DNA from: Acidovorax sp. NCPPB 4044
Lineage (GTDB): Bacteria; Pseudomonadota; Gammaproteobacteria; Burkholderiales; Burkholderiaceae_C
DNA: 64,000 bases
Assembly (NCBI RefSeq): GCF_028069655.1
Contig: NZ_JAMCOS010000001.1
Span: 2,758,001 to 2,822,000, forward strand
Direction of reading: 5' to 3'
Of the stretch, positions 1-7,953 are shown in pieces. Under the pieces are notes generated by a model, which searched no databases, was not told where the DNA came from, and was given only the letters and a program-made list of their open reading frames with translations. How positions within the stretch are numbered: the stretch's first letter is position 1; every line of letters starts with the position of its first letter. Position numbers and translations under genes: made by a program.

Positions 1-885
1 TCCAAATCCGTGCGCTTCGTCGTGCCCTTCGCGCCGGGCGGCAGCTCCGAGATCGTCGCGCGCAGCACGGCCGTGGAACTGTCCAAGACCCTGGGGCAGA
101 ACGTCTACGTGGACAACAAGCCGGGGGCGGCCGGCAACATCGCCATGTCCGAGGTCGCCCGCGCGGACGACCAGCACACGATCATCCTGGGGCACATCGG
201 CACGCTGGCCGTCAACCCCTACATCTTCGACAAGCTGCCCTGGAGCCCGAAGGACTTCAAGCCCGTGAGCCTGCTGGCGAAGGTGCCCAGCCTCTACGTG
301 GTCCACCCCGACGTGCCCGCGAAGGACCTGCGCGAATTCATCGCGCACGCCAAGCGCAACCCGGGCAAGCTGAGCTATGGATCTGCCGGCAACGGCAGCG
401 CCGGGCACCTGGCCTTCGAGTACCTCAAGATGGCCGCGGACGTCTTCATGCTGCACGTGCCCTACAAGGGCACCGGCCCCATGCTCACCGACCTGATCTC
501 CGGCCGCGTCGATGCCTCGGCGATCGGTGCGGCGGCCATCATCCCGTTCATCAAGTCCGGCAAGGTGCGCTGCATCGCCACGGGCTCCGCCAAACGGCTG
601 CCGCAGCTGCCCGACGTGCCCACCGTGGCCGAGCAGGGCTTCCCCGGCTTCGAGATGACGCAGTGGTACGGCATGCTCGCGCCGGCCAGCCTGCCCCAGG
701 CCCACATCGACAAGCTGGCCGCCGAGACCATGAAGGCCGTCAAGGCCCCCGAGTCGCTGCGCAGGCTCACCGGCGACGCCGCCGAGGCCATCGGCGGCAC
801 GCCCGAGCAGTTCGGCCAGTTCATCGCCACCGAGCAGGAGCGGTGGAAGAAGGTCATCGCGCGCGCGCAGATCAAGCCGGACTGA
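1..885 (+). CDS. Bug-family tripartite tricarboxylate transporter substrate-binding protein (5' truncated)
   Basis: Periplasmic extracytoplasmic solute receptor of the Bug/TctC family, which binds small carboxylates. Comamonadaceae carry many of these, often without their own membrane partners. The frame is open from the first base, so the true start and signal peptide lie upstream of the window. Visible family features are the opening VRFVVPFAPGGSSEIVAR, the VYVDNKPGAAGNIA loop, HVPYKGTGPMLTDLISGRVD and the PDVPTVAEQGFPGFE segment. The end RAQIKPD is a normal C-terminus for the family. The ligand cannot be told from sequence, and no TctA/TctB gene follows. Family assignment is strong. Confidence 0.93.
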   Translation, partial: SKSVRFVVPFAPGGSSEIVARSTAVELSKTLGQNVYVDNKPGAAGNIAMSEVARADDQHTIILGHIGTLAVNPYIFDKLPWSPKDFKPVSLLAKVPSLYVVHPDVPAKDLREFIAHAKRNPGKLSYGSAGNGSAGHLAFEYLKMAADVFMLHVPYKGTGPMLTDLISGRVDASAIGAAAIIPFIKSGKVRCIATGSAKRLPQLPDVPTVAEQGFPGFEMTQWYGMLAPASLPQAHIDKLAAETMKAVKAPESLRRLTGDAAEAIGGTPEQFGQFIATEQERWKKVIARAQIKPD

Positions 886-1038
886 CCGGCCGCAGGAGCG
901 GTCCGGCTCCTGCGGGCCCAGCAGGAGTCGTTACCCACAGTCACCAAATCGCCGTGACTTTTCTCTTCCCTCGCCGCTTTTCCCTTGAGAATCCGGTCTC
1001 GTAAAAACGAGGAAACCCAAAGCGGGGGGGAGACGCCA

Positions 1039-1914
1039 GTGAACGATATCGTCCACGTGGACAGGGAGCGCACGCGCGCGGAACTCGAAAAGAAACTGCC
1101 GCCCAAGACCCGGCGCTTCCAGCTCGATGAGATTCCAGGCGTGATGCGCTCGCGCCTGGGGTGGCCGGTGGCGGCGGCGTTGATGGATCGGTGGTTCAGG
1201 GGCGCAGGGTTTGCGATGCCGAACACCATCAAAAGTGGGAAGCGCCACCTGATCGATTTGAATTCAGCGCAACTGGAAGAGAACACGGTCACCATGCAAT
1301 GGGCGTTGGGCTTTGCCCGGGTGCGGACTGCGGTGTCGGTGTTGCAGGCGCAATGGAATAGCCCTGCCGGGATGGAGCAGCTACAACGGAAGGCCACGCG
1401 ACAAGCGTTGGGCCAGACGCGGCCGTGGCGTTTTGGAAATCTGAACGAGCCGGCCAAGGTCTTGGACGACACCTGCCAAGTGAATTTCCTGAACGTAGGC
1501 CGGTTCGGCGACCCCATGGACGACTTCTATGGCGCCATGGGCGAAGCCACGCTCAAGATCGCGGTGTCGGGCCTGGTGACGCCCAAGGGACGCGGCAAGG
1601 CCGCCATCGCCATCGACGGGTTGGCCTTCTACCTGCGCGATTCCTATGACTTCACGGACGACTCCTTCCTGTCGCAGCCGCTGGGCTTCTGGGGACCGCG
1701 TGGCGTGGAGCGCATCCCCCGGTCCGCCCTGGACATCCCCATCAACGAGCAATGGATGTACGCCGATGCCGCCGAGGCGAACCGGCAGAGCTATCTGGTG
1801 CAGAACCGGCATTTCAGGCAATGGCGTGCCCTGCACGGGCGGGGCGGGGACTTCATGATCGTCTCCGACGTGCACCGCGTGCGCCTGCCTTTTCCGACCC
1901 GACTGGAGTGGTGA
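1039..1914 (+). CDS. DUF6402-like protein
   Basis: Protein of 291 residues resembling the DUF6402 family, which is often found in Burkholderiales near type VI secretion VgrG genes. Its function is unknown. Family-like stretches are YLRDSYDFTDDSF, QPLGFWG and a C-terminal FRQWRALHGRGGDFMIVSDV. The frame stays open back to TTG 985, but I place the start at GTG 1039 because a G-rich ribosome binding site (GGGGGAG) lies about 7 bases upstream. The stop overlaps the ATG of the next gene (TGATG), so the two are probably translationally coupled. No signal peptide or membrane segment is seen. Family call from memory, not a search. Confidence 0.65.
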   Translation: MNDIVHVDRERTRAELEKKLPPKTRRFQLDEIPGVMRSRLGWPVAAALMDRWFRGAGFAMPNTIKSGKRHLIDLNSAQLEENTVTMQWALGFARVRTAVSVLQAQWNSPAGMEQLQRKATRQALGQTRPWRFGNLNEPAKVLDDTCQVNFLNVGRFGDPMDDFYGAMGEATLKIAVSGLVTPKGRGKAAIAIDGLAFYLRDSYDFTDDSFLSQPLGFWGPRGVERIPRSALDIPINEQWMYADAAEANRQSYLVQNRHFRQWRALHGRGGDFMIVSDVHRVRLPFPTRLEW

Positions 1915-2321
1915 TGAAACTGTCCAATCTCAAGAACGTGCCCTGCATCGTCTGGTGCCTGGGCCTGAACGCGCTATTCCTGGCGGTATGGGCTCTGGCG
2001 ACGCCGAACTTTGTCGATGCCGAAAACAGCCCGCACCGGGTGTATCGCCTGGAATTCCACAAGGCATCCTTCCTGCAGCGCATCACCCACCCGCGCTTCA
2101 AGATGCCCTATGTGGTGCGGCTCTATCGCATCGAACCCAAGACCTTGCTGGGCCAGAGTGAAGTGGTCGATCTCTGGCTGAATGGCGATATCGAATGGCA
2201 ACTCGACCCGCCTGTAGAAGCCAACAAAGTCTATGTGGGCAGGGATGTCATCTTTAAAAACATTCCGCCGGAATGCACGGAAGCGGCGCAGATACCGGGC
2301 TGCCCCAATACAAAGCCCTGA
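1914..2321 (+). CDS. small membrane-anchored protein, tandem copy 1
   Basis: 135-residue protein of unknown function, first of two tandem paralogues. It starts MKLSNLKNVPCIVWCLGLNA, with one hydrophobic segment at about residues 10-30 that could be an uncleaved anchor. A polar domain follows, with a conserved VRLYRIEPKTLLGQSEVVDL and ending NIPPEC...AQIPGCPNTKP with two cysteines that may pair. The start overlaps the stop of the DUF6402-like gene by one base. That coupling suggests a cognate pair, such as a toxin or effector accessory with its partner. This is inference only. Confidence 0.75.
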   Translation: MKLSNLKNVPCIVWCLGLNALFLAVWALATPNFVDAENSPHRVYRLEFHKASFLQRITHPRFKMPYVVRLYRIEPKTLLGQSEVVDLWLNGDIEWQLDPPVEANKVYVGRDVIFKNIPPECTEAAQIPGCPNTKP

Positions 2322-2332
2322 AGGGCGATCCC

Positions 2333-2380
2333 CATATGCACCACGTGCGGGTTCTGCTCCCAATCCCGCTGGAGTGGTGA
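2333..2380 (+). pseudogene. C-terminal remnant of a second DUF6402-like gene
   Basis: About 15 codons ending HHVRVLLPIPLEW then TGA. They align with the C-terminus of the intact DUF6402-like protein upstream (DVHRVRLPFPTRLEW then TGA), and the stop overlaps the next ATG in the same TGATG arrangement. I read this as what remains of the first gene after tandem duplication of the gene pair and deletion of most of the second copy. Confidence 0.6.
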
Positions 2381-2787
2381 TGAAACTGTCTAATCTCAAG
2401 AACGTGCCCTGCATCGTCTGGTGCCTGGCATTGAATGCCTGCATGGTGCTGGGCTGGTATGCGACCAGGCCAGCACTTTTCATGACATACAACAGCCCCC
2501 ACTTCGTCTATCGGCTGGAGATCTATGACGCATCGCTGTGGCAGCGCATCGTGCATTACGACCAGAAGGAACCGTCCATCGTCCGCCTGTACCGGGTTGA
2601 CCCGAAGGAACTGCTGGGCGAAAGCAAGGTGGTTGATCTTTCGGGCGGCAGTGCGATCGACTGGCAACTCGACCCGCCCGTGCAATTCAACACAGTCTAT
2701 GTTGGGCTGGATGTCGTCTTTGAAAACATCCCACCGGAATGCGCTACGACAGGGCAGATACCGGGCTGCCCCAACACCAGGCCCTGA
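2380..2787 (+). CDS. small membrane-anchored protein, tandem copy 2
   Basis: 135-residue paralogue of the preceding small gene and the same length. The first 17 codons are identical in protein (MKLSNLKNVPCIVWCL), and both copies end with the PPEC...QIPGCPNT motif, while the middle has diverged (for example DASLWQRIVHYDQKEPS). It has the same predicted N-terminal membrane segment and the same TGATG start overlap, here with the DUF6402 fossil. The conserved ends and divergent core fit duplication with diversification. Function unknown. Confidence 0.75.
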   Translation: MKLSNLKNVPCIVWCLALNACMVLGWYATRPALFMTYNSPHFVYRLEIYDASLWQRIVHYDQKEPSIVRLYRVDPKELLGESKVVDLSGGSAIDWQLDPPVQFNTVYVGLDVVFENIPPECATTGQIPGCPNTRP

Positions 2788-2916
2788 AGATCGCTCCCGG
2801 CAAAAAGCGATGCCCCTGTCCGCAATGTATTCGGCGGTGGAGAATCAGCGCCGGGGTTTCTCTCATCGCCGGCGGGCCGAGGATTTGGGTGCGATGGCTG
2901 TGAGCCCCACCGCAGA

Positions 2917-2962
2917 TTGCTACTGAATTAATAGCAAACAATCCAATGGAATCGGCGGCATG
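2917..2962 (+). repeat. dispersed repeat, copy 1
   Basis: Short arms TTGCTA/ATAGCAA around a 6-8 base loop, followed by a tail ending in CGGCGGCATG. The tail is slightly diverged from the other copies. It lies in the gap between convergent genes (small membrane protein and amidohydrolase). Confidence 0.75.
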
Positions 2963-3004
2963 CCGCCAAAACGATGCGCAACGCCCCCCGTGCGCCCGGG
3001 GTGC

Positions 3005-4237
3005 TCAGCCCAGCGCGCGCCGCGCCACCTCGCAGAACCAGCGCACGCCCAGCGGCAGCGCATCGTCGTTGAAGTCGTAGCACGGGTGGTGTAGCGGCCG
3101 CTCGCCTTCGGGGCCGGGGTCGGCGCGGCCCTGACCCAGCCAGAGGTAGGCGCCGGGCTTCTCGCGCAGCATGAACGCGAAGTCTTCCGACGTGAACGCC
3201 GCGCGCGGCGCGGATTCGGCGCGCAGCCCGATGGCGGCGGCGGCCTCCAGCGCCAGCGCGGCCTGCGCCGGGGCGTTGACCGTGGCCGGGTAGTAGCGCA
3301 CGTAGGTCACCTCCACCGCCGTGCCGCTCGCGATCGCCACGCCCTCGCACACGGCGCGCAGCGCGGCCTCGATGCGGTCCTGCGCCTCGGCGTCGAAGCT
3401 GCGCACCGTGCCGGTGATGCGCACCTCGGCCGGCAGCACGTTGTGGCTCTGCCCGCCCTCGATGCGCGTGACCGAGAGCACGGCCGATTCGCCCGGGTCG
3501 ATGCGGCGCGACACGATGGTGTGGAGCTGCGCGACGAGATGGCTCGCGGCCAGGATCGCGTCGGGCGTGTGGTGCGGCTGCGCGGCATGGCCGCCGCGCC
3601 CGCGCACCGTGAGGTCGAAGCGGTCGGCCGCGGCCATGATGGGGCCGGGCCGCGTGCGGGCCGTGCCCAGCGGCAGGTCGGGCCAGTTGTGCAGCGCATA
3701 GACGCTGTCGCACGGGAAACGCTCGAACAGGCCGTCCTCGATCATGCGGCGCGCGCCGCCCTGGCCTTCCTCGGCGGGCTGGAAGATGAAGTGCACGGTG
3801 CCGTCCAGCCCCGCGGGCAGCCCGCCCGCCCGCGCGAGCTGGCGCGCCGCGCCGACCAGCATGCTCGTGTGGCCGTCGTGCCCGCAGCCGTGGTGCGCAC
3901 CGGCGTTGCGGCTCGCGTGCGGCGCGCGGCCCAGCTCCACCATGGGCAGCGCATCCATGTCGGCGCGCAGGCCCACGCTGCGCGTGCCCGTACCCGATCC
4001 CAGCCGCAGCGTGCCCACCACGCCGGTGCCCCCGATGCCCTCGTGCACCTCCAGGCCCAGCAGCCGCAGCGACTGCGCCACGATGCCCGCGGTGCGCCGC
4101 TCCTGGTAGGCCAGCTCGGGGTGCGCGTGCAGGTCGCGCCGCAGCGCGACGAGGCCGGGCAGCAGGTCGGCCAAGGGCCGGGCGATGGCGTACAGCGCCT
4201 GCACGGGCCCCCGGTCCGCCGGGCGGTCCAGGCTCAT
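3005..4237 (-). CDS. M20 family amidohydrolase (hippurate/IAA-amino acid hydrolase type)
   Basis: Cytoplasmic metal-dependent amidohydrolase of the M20D group, which cleaves N-acyl or N-aroyl amino acids such as hippurate. 410 residues, normal for the family. Visible motifs are LRRDLHAHPELAYQERRT near residue 30, GLRADMDALPM, HGCGHDGHTSM (metal-binding Cys/His), FQPAEEGQGGARRMIEDG with the catalytic acid, the dimer-domain AVLSVTRIEGG, and the C-terminal TSEDFAFM and HHPCYDFND. The start ATG 4237 overlaps the stop of the HAD gene (ATGA), so the two form an operon with the HAD gene first. Exact substrate unknown. Confidence 0.9.
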   Translation of the reverse strand: MSLDRPADRGPVQALYAIARPLADLLPGLVALRRDLHAHPELAYQERRTAGIVAQSLRLLGLEVHEGIGGTGVVGTLRLGSGTGTRSVGLRADMDALPMVELGRAPHASRNAGAHHGCGHDGHTSMLVGAARQLARAGGLPAGLDGTVHFIFQPAEEGQGGARRMIEDGLFERFPCDSVYALHNWPDLPLGTARTRPGPIMAAADRFDLTVRGRGGHAAQPHHTPDAILAASHLVAQLHTIVSRRIDPGESAVLSVTRIEGGQSHNVLPAEVRITGTVRSFDAEAQDRIEAALRAVCEGVAIASGTAVEVTYVRYYPATVNAPAQAALALEAAAAIGLRAESAPRAAFTSEDFAFMLREKPGAYLWLGQGRADPGPEGERPLHHPCYDFNDDALPLGVRWFCEVARRALG

Positions 4238-4932
4238 TGCCCGGCCTCCACGGCATCGGCCAGCTGGGCCAGCGTGTGGAAGTGGTAGTCGGGCACGGTG
4301 TGCTCGGATTCGATGGTGCCGCCCGAATCCTTCATGCCATGGCGCCGCTCGATCCAGCAGCTCGCGATGCCCAGGCGCCGCGCGATGCCGATGTCGTGGT
4401 ACTGGCTCTGCGCCACGTGCAGGTTGTCCGCCTGCCGGAAACCCCAGGCCGCCTCGAAGCGGCCGCGCGCGTAGGCGAAGTAGCGCGCATCGGGCTTCTC
4501 GCACAGCGCATCGTCGGCGGAGAGCAGCAGATCGAACGGCGAGCCCAGCGTGCGGTCGAAATGCGCGAGCGCCCAGGCCTGCGCGTTGGTCATGGTGACC
4601 AGCTTGAAATGCCGGCGCAGGCGCTGCAGCGCCTCGGGCGCATCGGGGAACGCGGGCCAGCGCGGCACCGAATCGCGGAACCCCTGGGCCAGCGCCTCGC
4701 TGTCCGGCAGGTCGAACTGCGGCGCGATGGCATGCCAGCAGCGCACGAGGTCGTCGGGATACGCGTCGGTATCGCCGCTCTTGCGGGCCGCGCGGTAGGC
4801 CGCAAGAAAAGCCTCGTCGGTCACGGGCGTGCCGGGCACGGCCTGGCGCAGGTAGGCCAGCATGCCGCCCTCGAAATCGATGAGGGTGCCGACGACGTCG
4901 AAGGTGAGCACTTTGAAATCACGCAGGGCCAT
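4234..4932 (-). CDS. HAD-superfamily hydrolase, haloacid dehalogenase type II-like
   Basis: 232-residue HAD-fold hydrolase. Motif I is FDVVGTLIDFEGG, with the nucleophile Asp at about residue 11. Motif II is in VTMTNAQ, the motif III lysine in LCEKPDARYF, and the acidic motif IV region is LHVAQSQYHDIGIARRLG. It resembles the 2-haloacid dehalogenase branch, but dehalogenation versus phosphatase activity cannot be decided here. ATG 4932 has a strong AAGGAG site upstream. It is translationally coupled to the downstream amidohydrolase. Confidence 0.85.
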   Translation of the reverse strand: MALRDFKVLTFDVVGTLIDFEGGMLAYLRQAVPGTPVTDEAFLAAYRAARKSGDTDAYPDDLVRCWHAIAPQFDLPDSEALAQGFRDSVPRWPAFPDAPEALQRLRRHFKLVTMTNAQAWALAHFDRTLGSPFDLLLSADDALCEKPDARYFAYARGRFEAAWGFRQADNLHVAQSQYHDIGIARRLGIASCWIERRHGMKDSGGTIESEHTVPDYHFHTLAQLADAVEAGQ

Positions 4933-5147
4933 GGGATCGGAACTCCTTGAAGAACGGACGGGTGCGGCAGCAGGCGCGCACCGCACGGAAAGCGGGTCGG
5001 CGGTTTGCGCGCCCAGGCTCCGAGCTTAGGAATTTCCGGCCCCGCCGCGCGGCCGAAACGCGGGGCGCAACCGCAGCAGATTGCGTTTTGGCAGCGGGGG
5101 CCGCAGATTGTTCTTGCAAGCGCCGCCACGGCCCGGGCGCCCCCCGC

Positions 5148-5208
5148 TTCGCACAAAGGCACGGCACTTCGCAGGACGACGCCGGTTCCATGCCGCACGC
5201 CGCAGCAT
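5148..5208 (+). promoter_or_regulatory. PIP box and -10 element (HrpX-type promoter) of the first effector-like gene
   Basis: TTCGC at 5148-5152 and TTCGC at 5168-5172 are separated by exactly 15 bases. CAGCAT at 5203-5208 follows after exactly 30 bases. This fits the HrpX-regulated type III promoter form TTCGB-N15-TTCGB-N30-32-YANNNT in full. It implies transcription starts near 5215 and so excludes ATG 5190 as the start codon. The rest of the 4933-5261 gap (4933-5147) holds nothing else I can recognise. Confidence 0.85.
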
Positions 5209-5261
5209 CCGGGCTCCCATCCGCCCTGGACCGATCCCTCCATTCCACACCACGCCACGCC

Positions 5262-6194
5262 ATGGTTTCCCCCCTTCGCACCGCACCATCGTCCTCTGCC
5301 GCCCGCCCCCATCCTGCCGCCGACACCAAAGGACCAGGCGCCTCCGCGTCCACCCCGCGGCACAGCGCCAGCACCTCCTTTTCCGGACCGATCTCTCCGC
5401 GGCAGGCGAGCGGCGGCGCCCGGCCCGCATCCGCACGGACATCCCTGAAGGATGCGGGCGGCACGCCGCAGCCGCAGCAGCGCGGACCGGAGAACGCCAC
5501 GTCCTCGCCGCCCTTCGGCAGCCCCGTCGCGAACTTCGGCGACAGCCCCCTTTTCGGCCAGGACGATGCGAGCATCGAGCGCCTGCTGCAGGGCCTGCGG
5601 GATGACGGCATCCTGCAAAAGCATTCGGTTCCCAACGCGGACACCGGCCCGGCCCTCACGCGCGAGGACTTCCTGAAGGAAGAACCGCGGCCCGCCGGCA
5701 AGGCGCCTGCCGGGGCCGACAACGGCTCCATCCGCTGGGCACCGGATGCCAACATGGCCTCGCTGACCTGGCAGCAGATCACCCAGCGGCAGCGCTGGGA
5801 CATGTATGTAGCCTTTCAGAAAGATCCGGAGGGCCTGGCGTTGTGGAAGGCCTGCCGGGAAGGCAACGTCACGGCCCAGATCGCGCTGGAAGACCACCTG
5901 CTCCAGGGGCAGTACGCGACCAAGCCCTTCCGGATCCCGCCAAAGCCGCACCACCTCGAACGGGCCGCCGACAGCCGCCCGCCCGAGCCGACCCCGGCAT
6001 CGCTCGCGCCGTTCGAGGCCGACTTCCAGCGCTACAAGCAAGGCATGGTCCGCAGCCAGGGCCCTACCTACATGAACGAAGTGATGGCCGGAAGGATTCA
6101 ACCACCGCCTCTGCCGGGCGGCGACGGCTCTGCGGCATCCGGATCGGGCCTTGAGGATCGCCCTCAGACCGCAGCGCAGGGCCTCCAGCGCTGA
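5262..6194 (+). CDS. candidate type III secreted effector 1
   Basis: 310 residues, no enzyme family recognised. The start ATG 5262 is chosen because it is the first in-frame ATG after the predicted PIP-box transcript start. The first 90 residues are rich in Ser, Pro, Ala and Thr with few acidic residues (MVSPLRTAPSSSAARPHPAA), the usual composition of type III secretion signals. A more ordered helical, Trp-containing region follows at about residues 155-215 (SIRWAPD, LTWQQITQRQRWDMYVAFQ, LALWKACREG), then a Pro-rich tail. No signal peptide or membrane segment is present. The upstream promoter is a perfect PIP box, so secretion in planta is likely. Secretion itself is inference, and the target is unknown. 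Confidence 0.75.
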   Translation: MVSPLRTAPSSSAARPHPAADTKGPGASASTPRHSASTSFSGPISPRQASGGARPASARTSLKDAGGTPQPQQRGPENATSSPPFGSPVANFGDSPLFGQDDASIERLLQGLRDDGILQKHSVPNADTGPALTREDFLKEEPRPAGKAPAGADNGSIRWAPDANMASLTWQQITQRQRWDMYVAFQKDPEGLALWKACREGNVTAQIALEDHLLQGQYATKPFRIPPKPHHLERAADSRPPEPTPASLAPFEADFQRYKQGMVRSQGPTYMNEVMAGRIQPPPLPGGDGSAASGSGLEDRPQTAAQGLQR

Positions 6195-6295
6195 GGCGGG
6201 GAAAGCCGCCGCACCAGCCCGCCGGGCTGCCGGACTTTCCCCGACCGCCTGGCTGGCGCCGTTCGCGGAAAACGCCGGCATCCCGGCACGGCGGC

Positions 6296-6356
6296 TTCGC
6301 CTTCTCGCACATCGCTTCGCCCGCCAGAGCCGCCGGAACACTGCGCGCCAAAGGAT
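6296..6356 (+). promoter_or_regulatory. PIP box and -10-like element of the second effector-like gene
   Basis: TTCGC at 6296-6300 and TTCGC at 6316-6320 are separated by exactly 15 bases. AAGGAT at 6351-6356 follows after 30 bases and matches the YANNNT -10 form except at its first base. It lies in the gap between the two effector-like genes, so the second gene has its own HrpX-type promoter. Confidence 0.82.
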
Positions 6357-6392
6357 AGGCAACCCCCTCCTTCATCAACCACGAGTACACCC

Positions 6393-7904
6393 ATGAAGAG
6401 TCTCAGCCGAATCTTCCACTTCTCCCGCAGTACCCCATCGGCCGCGCCGAACACGGGCTCCGCGGCCGGCACGGGCTCTTCATCCGGCAAACGGGCTTCA
6501 CGTGCCGCCTCGAGCAACAGTTCCGCGCAGTCATCCCCTCTGAGCGCCCGCAGCGCTCATTCCGGTGCTTCCGGCACCATGTCGCCCCGGCAGAGGCCGC
6601 CTGGCAGCGCGCAAGCCCGCCGGGAAAGCGACATCCAGGCGGCCATCCCGCACATGCAGGGCCACGCGTCCCCCACGCACCCTCGACCCGTGCGAGACAG
6701 CGAACCTGCGGGCCTGCAGGAGATCATCGAGCTGCGTGAGACCTCTTCTTCCAGCAGCGATGGCACGCCGGCCGACAGCCCCGTACGGTCGTCGCCGCCC
6801 CAGTCGCCACGCCGGGACCACGACGAAACCGTGGCCGAATTCGACATCGAAGCGCTGGACGATGACGATATCGAAGCCGCTATCGATTACTTGCTGGGCG
6901 CGGACAGGATTTCCGAGCCCCGCAACGAGGAAAGCAGCGCCGCGATTACCTCCCAGCGCAGCGATACGTTCGCGCTGGGGCGCGAGCCGCGGCCGGCCAG
7001 GACCGCGGAGGCCAAACCGCCGCCGCTCTACCTCTCCCCGGACTACGGCCCGATCCGGGAACACCCTCCGCAGGGATCCGCCGAGTCCGGGCGTCCGACA
7101 CTCAAGGATGCATTCCGCCAGGAGGATGCAGAGGACGCGGCGGCGCGCCGAGCGCTCCTGCGTCAGCTCAATCCGCAACCCGTGCGGGCGCCTTCGGGCT
7201 ATTCGCGGCTACGCCCCACCACAGAGGCCGCCCCGCAGCAGACCCCGGCAGGCCCCATGCCCGGATCCCGTCCGGACGCCGGCAACCGCACGGGCTCGCG
7301 CTCTTCGTCTTCGGGAGCGTCCACCCTCTACCGGACCGCATCGGGACCGCTGTCGCCCGGCGACGCGCGCTCCGCCTCCATGGCCTCGTCCACCTCGTCC
7401 ACCTCGTCCGCATACCGCGATGCCCGGCAAATCTTGTCGGACGCGGACAGCGGCACGGAAACGCCACCGGCGGCTGGAAATCCGCCGCCCTCTCTCGCCT
7501 CTTCGGCACCCTCCGCCCCGCCGGCCATCGGTACGGACCCGGCACCTGCACAAAGCGCCATGCTCCAACGCTGGCTCCAGGAACCCATGCCGCCCCGGGA
7601 CGCTCTGCTGACCCCTTTCAACCTGCCGCCATCGCGATCCATGGCCTCGTCCGCCTCGTCCGCATCGTCCGCATACCGCGATGCCCGGGAAATCTTGTCG
7701 GACGCGCACAGCGACACTGAAACGCCACCGGCGGCTGGAAATCCGCCGCCCTCTCTCGCCTCTTCGGCACCCTCCGCCTCACCGGCCATCGGTACGGACC
7801 CGGCACCTGCACAAAGCGCCATGCTCCAACGCTGGCTCCAGGAACCCATGCCGCCCCGGGACGCTCTGCTGACCCCTTTCAACCTGCCGCCATCGCGACA
7901 CTGA
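6393..7904 (+). CDS. candidate type III secreted effector 2 with a C-terminal tandem repeat
   Basis: 503 residues, no family recognised. The N-terminus MKSLSRIFHFSRSTPSAA is basic then very rich in Ser, Ala, Gly and Pro, as in type III effectors. An acidic patch (DIEALDDDDIEAAIDYLLGAD) lies near residues 150-175. The last 175 residues are two tandem copies of an 87-residue unit running from SMASS to NLPPSR. Each unit has a low-complexity Ser/Pro stretch and then a better-conserved helix-like part (AMLQRWLQEPMPPRDALLTPF). It shares short motifs with the upstream candidate (an SPRQ motif, and LKDA in both), perhaps from a common N-terminal module. ATG 6393 lies 36 bases after the predicted -10. 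Host target unknown. Confidence 0.75.
   Translation: MKSLSRIFHFSRSTPSAAPNTGSAAGTGSSSGKRASRAASSNSSAQSSPLSARSAHSGASGTMSPRQRPPGSAQARRESDIQAAIPHMQGHASPTHPRPVRDSEPAGLQEIIELRETSSSSSDGTPADSPVRSSPPQSPRRDHDETVAEFDIEALDDDDIEAAIDYLLGADRISEPRNEESSAAITSQRSDTFALGREPRPARTAEAKPPPLYLSPDYGPIREHPPQGSAESGRPTLKDAFRQEDAEDAAARRALLRQLNPQPVRAPSGYSRLRPTTEAAPQQTPAGPMPGSRPDAGNRTGSRSSSSGASTLYRTASGPLSPGDARSASMASSTSSTSSAYRDARQILSDADSGTETPPAAGNPPPSLASSAPSAPPAIGTDPAPAQSAMLQRWLQEPMPPRDALLTPFNLPPSRSMASSASSASSAYRDAREILSDAHSDTETPPAAGNPPPSLASSAPSASPAIGTDPAPAQSAMLQRWLQEPMPPRDALLTPFNLPPSRH
7377..7898 (+). repeat. two in-frame 261-bp direct repeats inside effector-like gene 2
   Basis: Unit 1 is 7377-7637 and unit 2 is 7638-7898, period 261 bp (87 codons). 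They are almost identical at the nucleotide level, with a few base changes giving differences such as STSSTSS versus SASSASS, and ADSGTE versus HSDTE. The near identity points to recent duplication and a locus prone to copy-number change. Confidence 0.9.
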
Positions 7905-7953
7905 CCGCGGGCGCGGCATGCCCGGTATTGCAACGCACACGCCTTACGGATCT

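Noticed and set aside
5190..5261. ATG 5190 as start of effector-like gene 1
   Set aside because: It lies before the -10 element and expected transcript start, so it would not be in the mRNA from the PIP promoter.
7377..7898. CRISPR-like repeats
   Set aside because: Only two long, coding, in-frame units without spacers.
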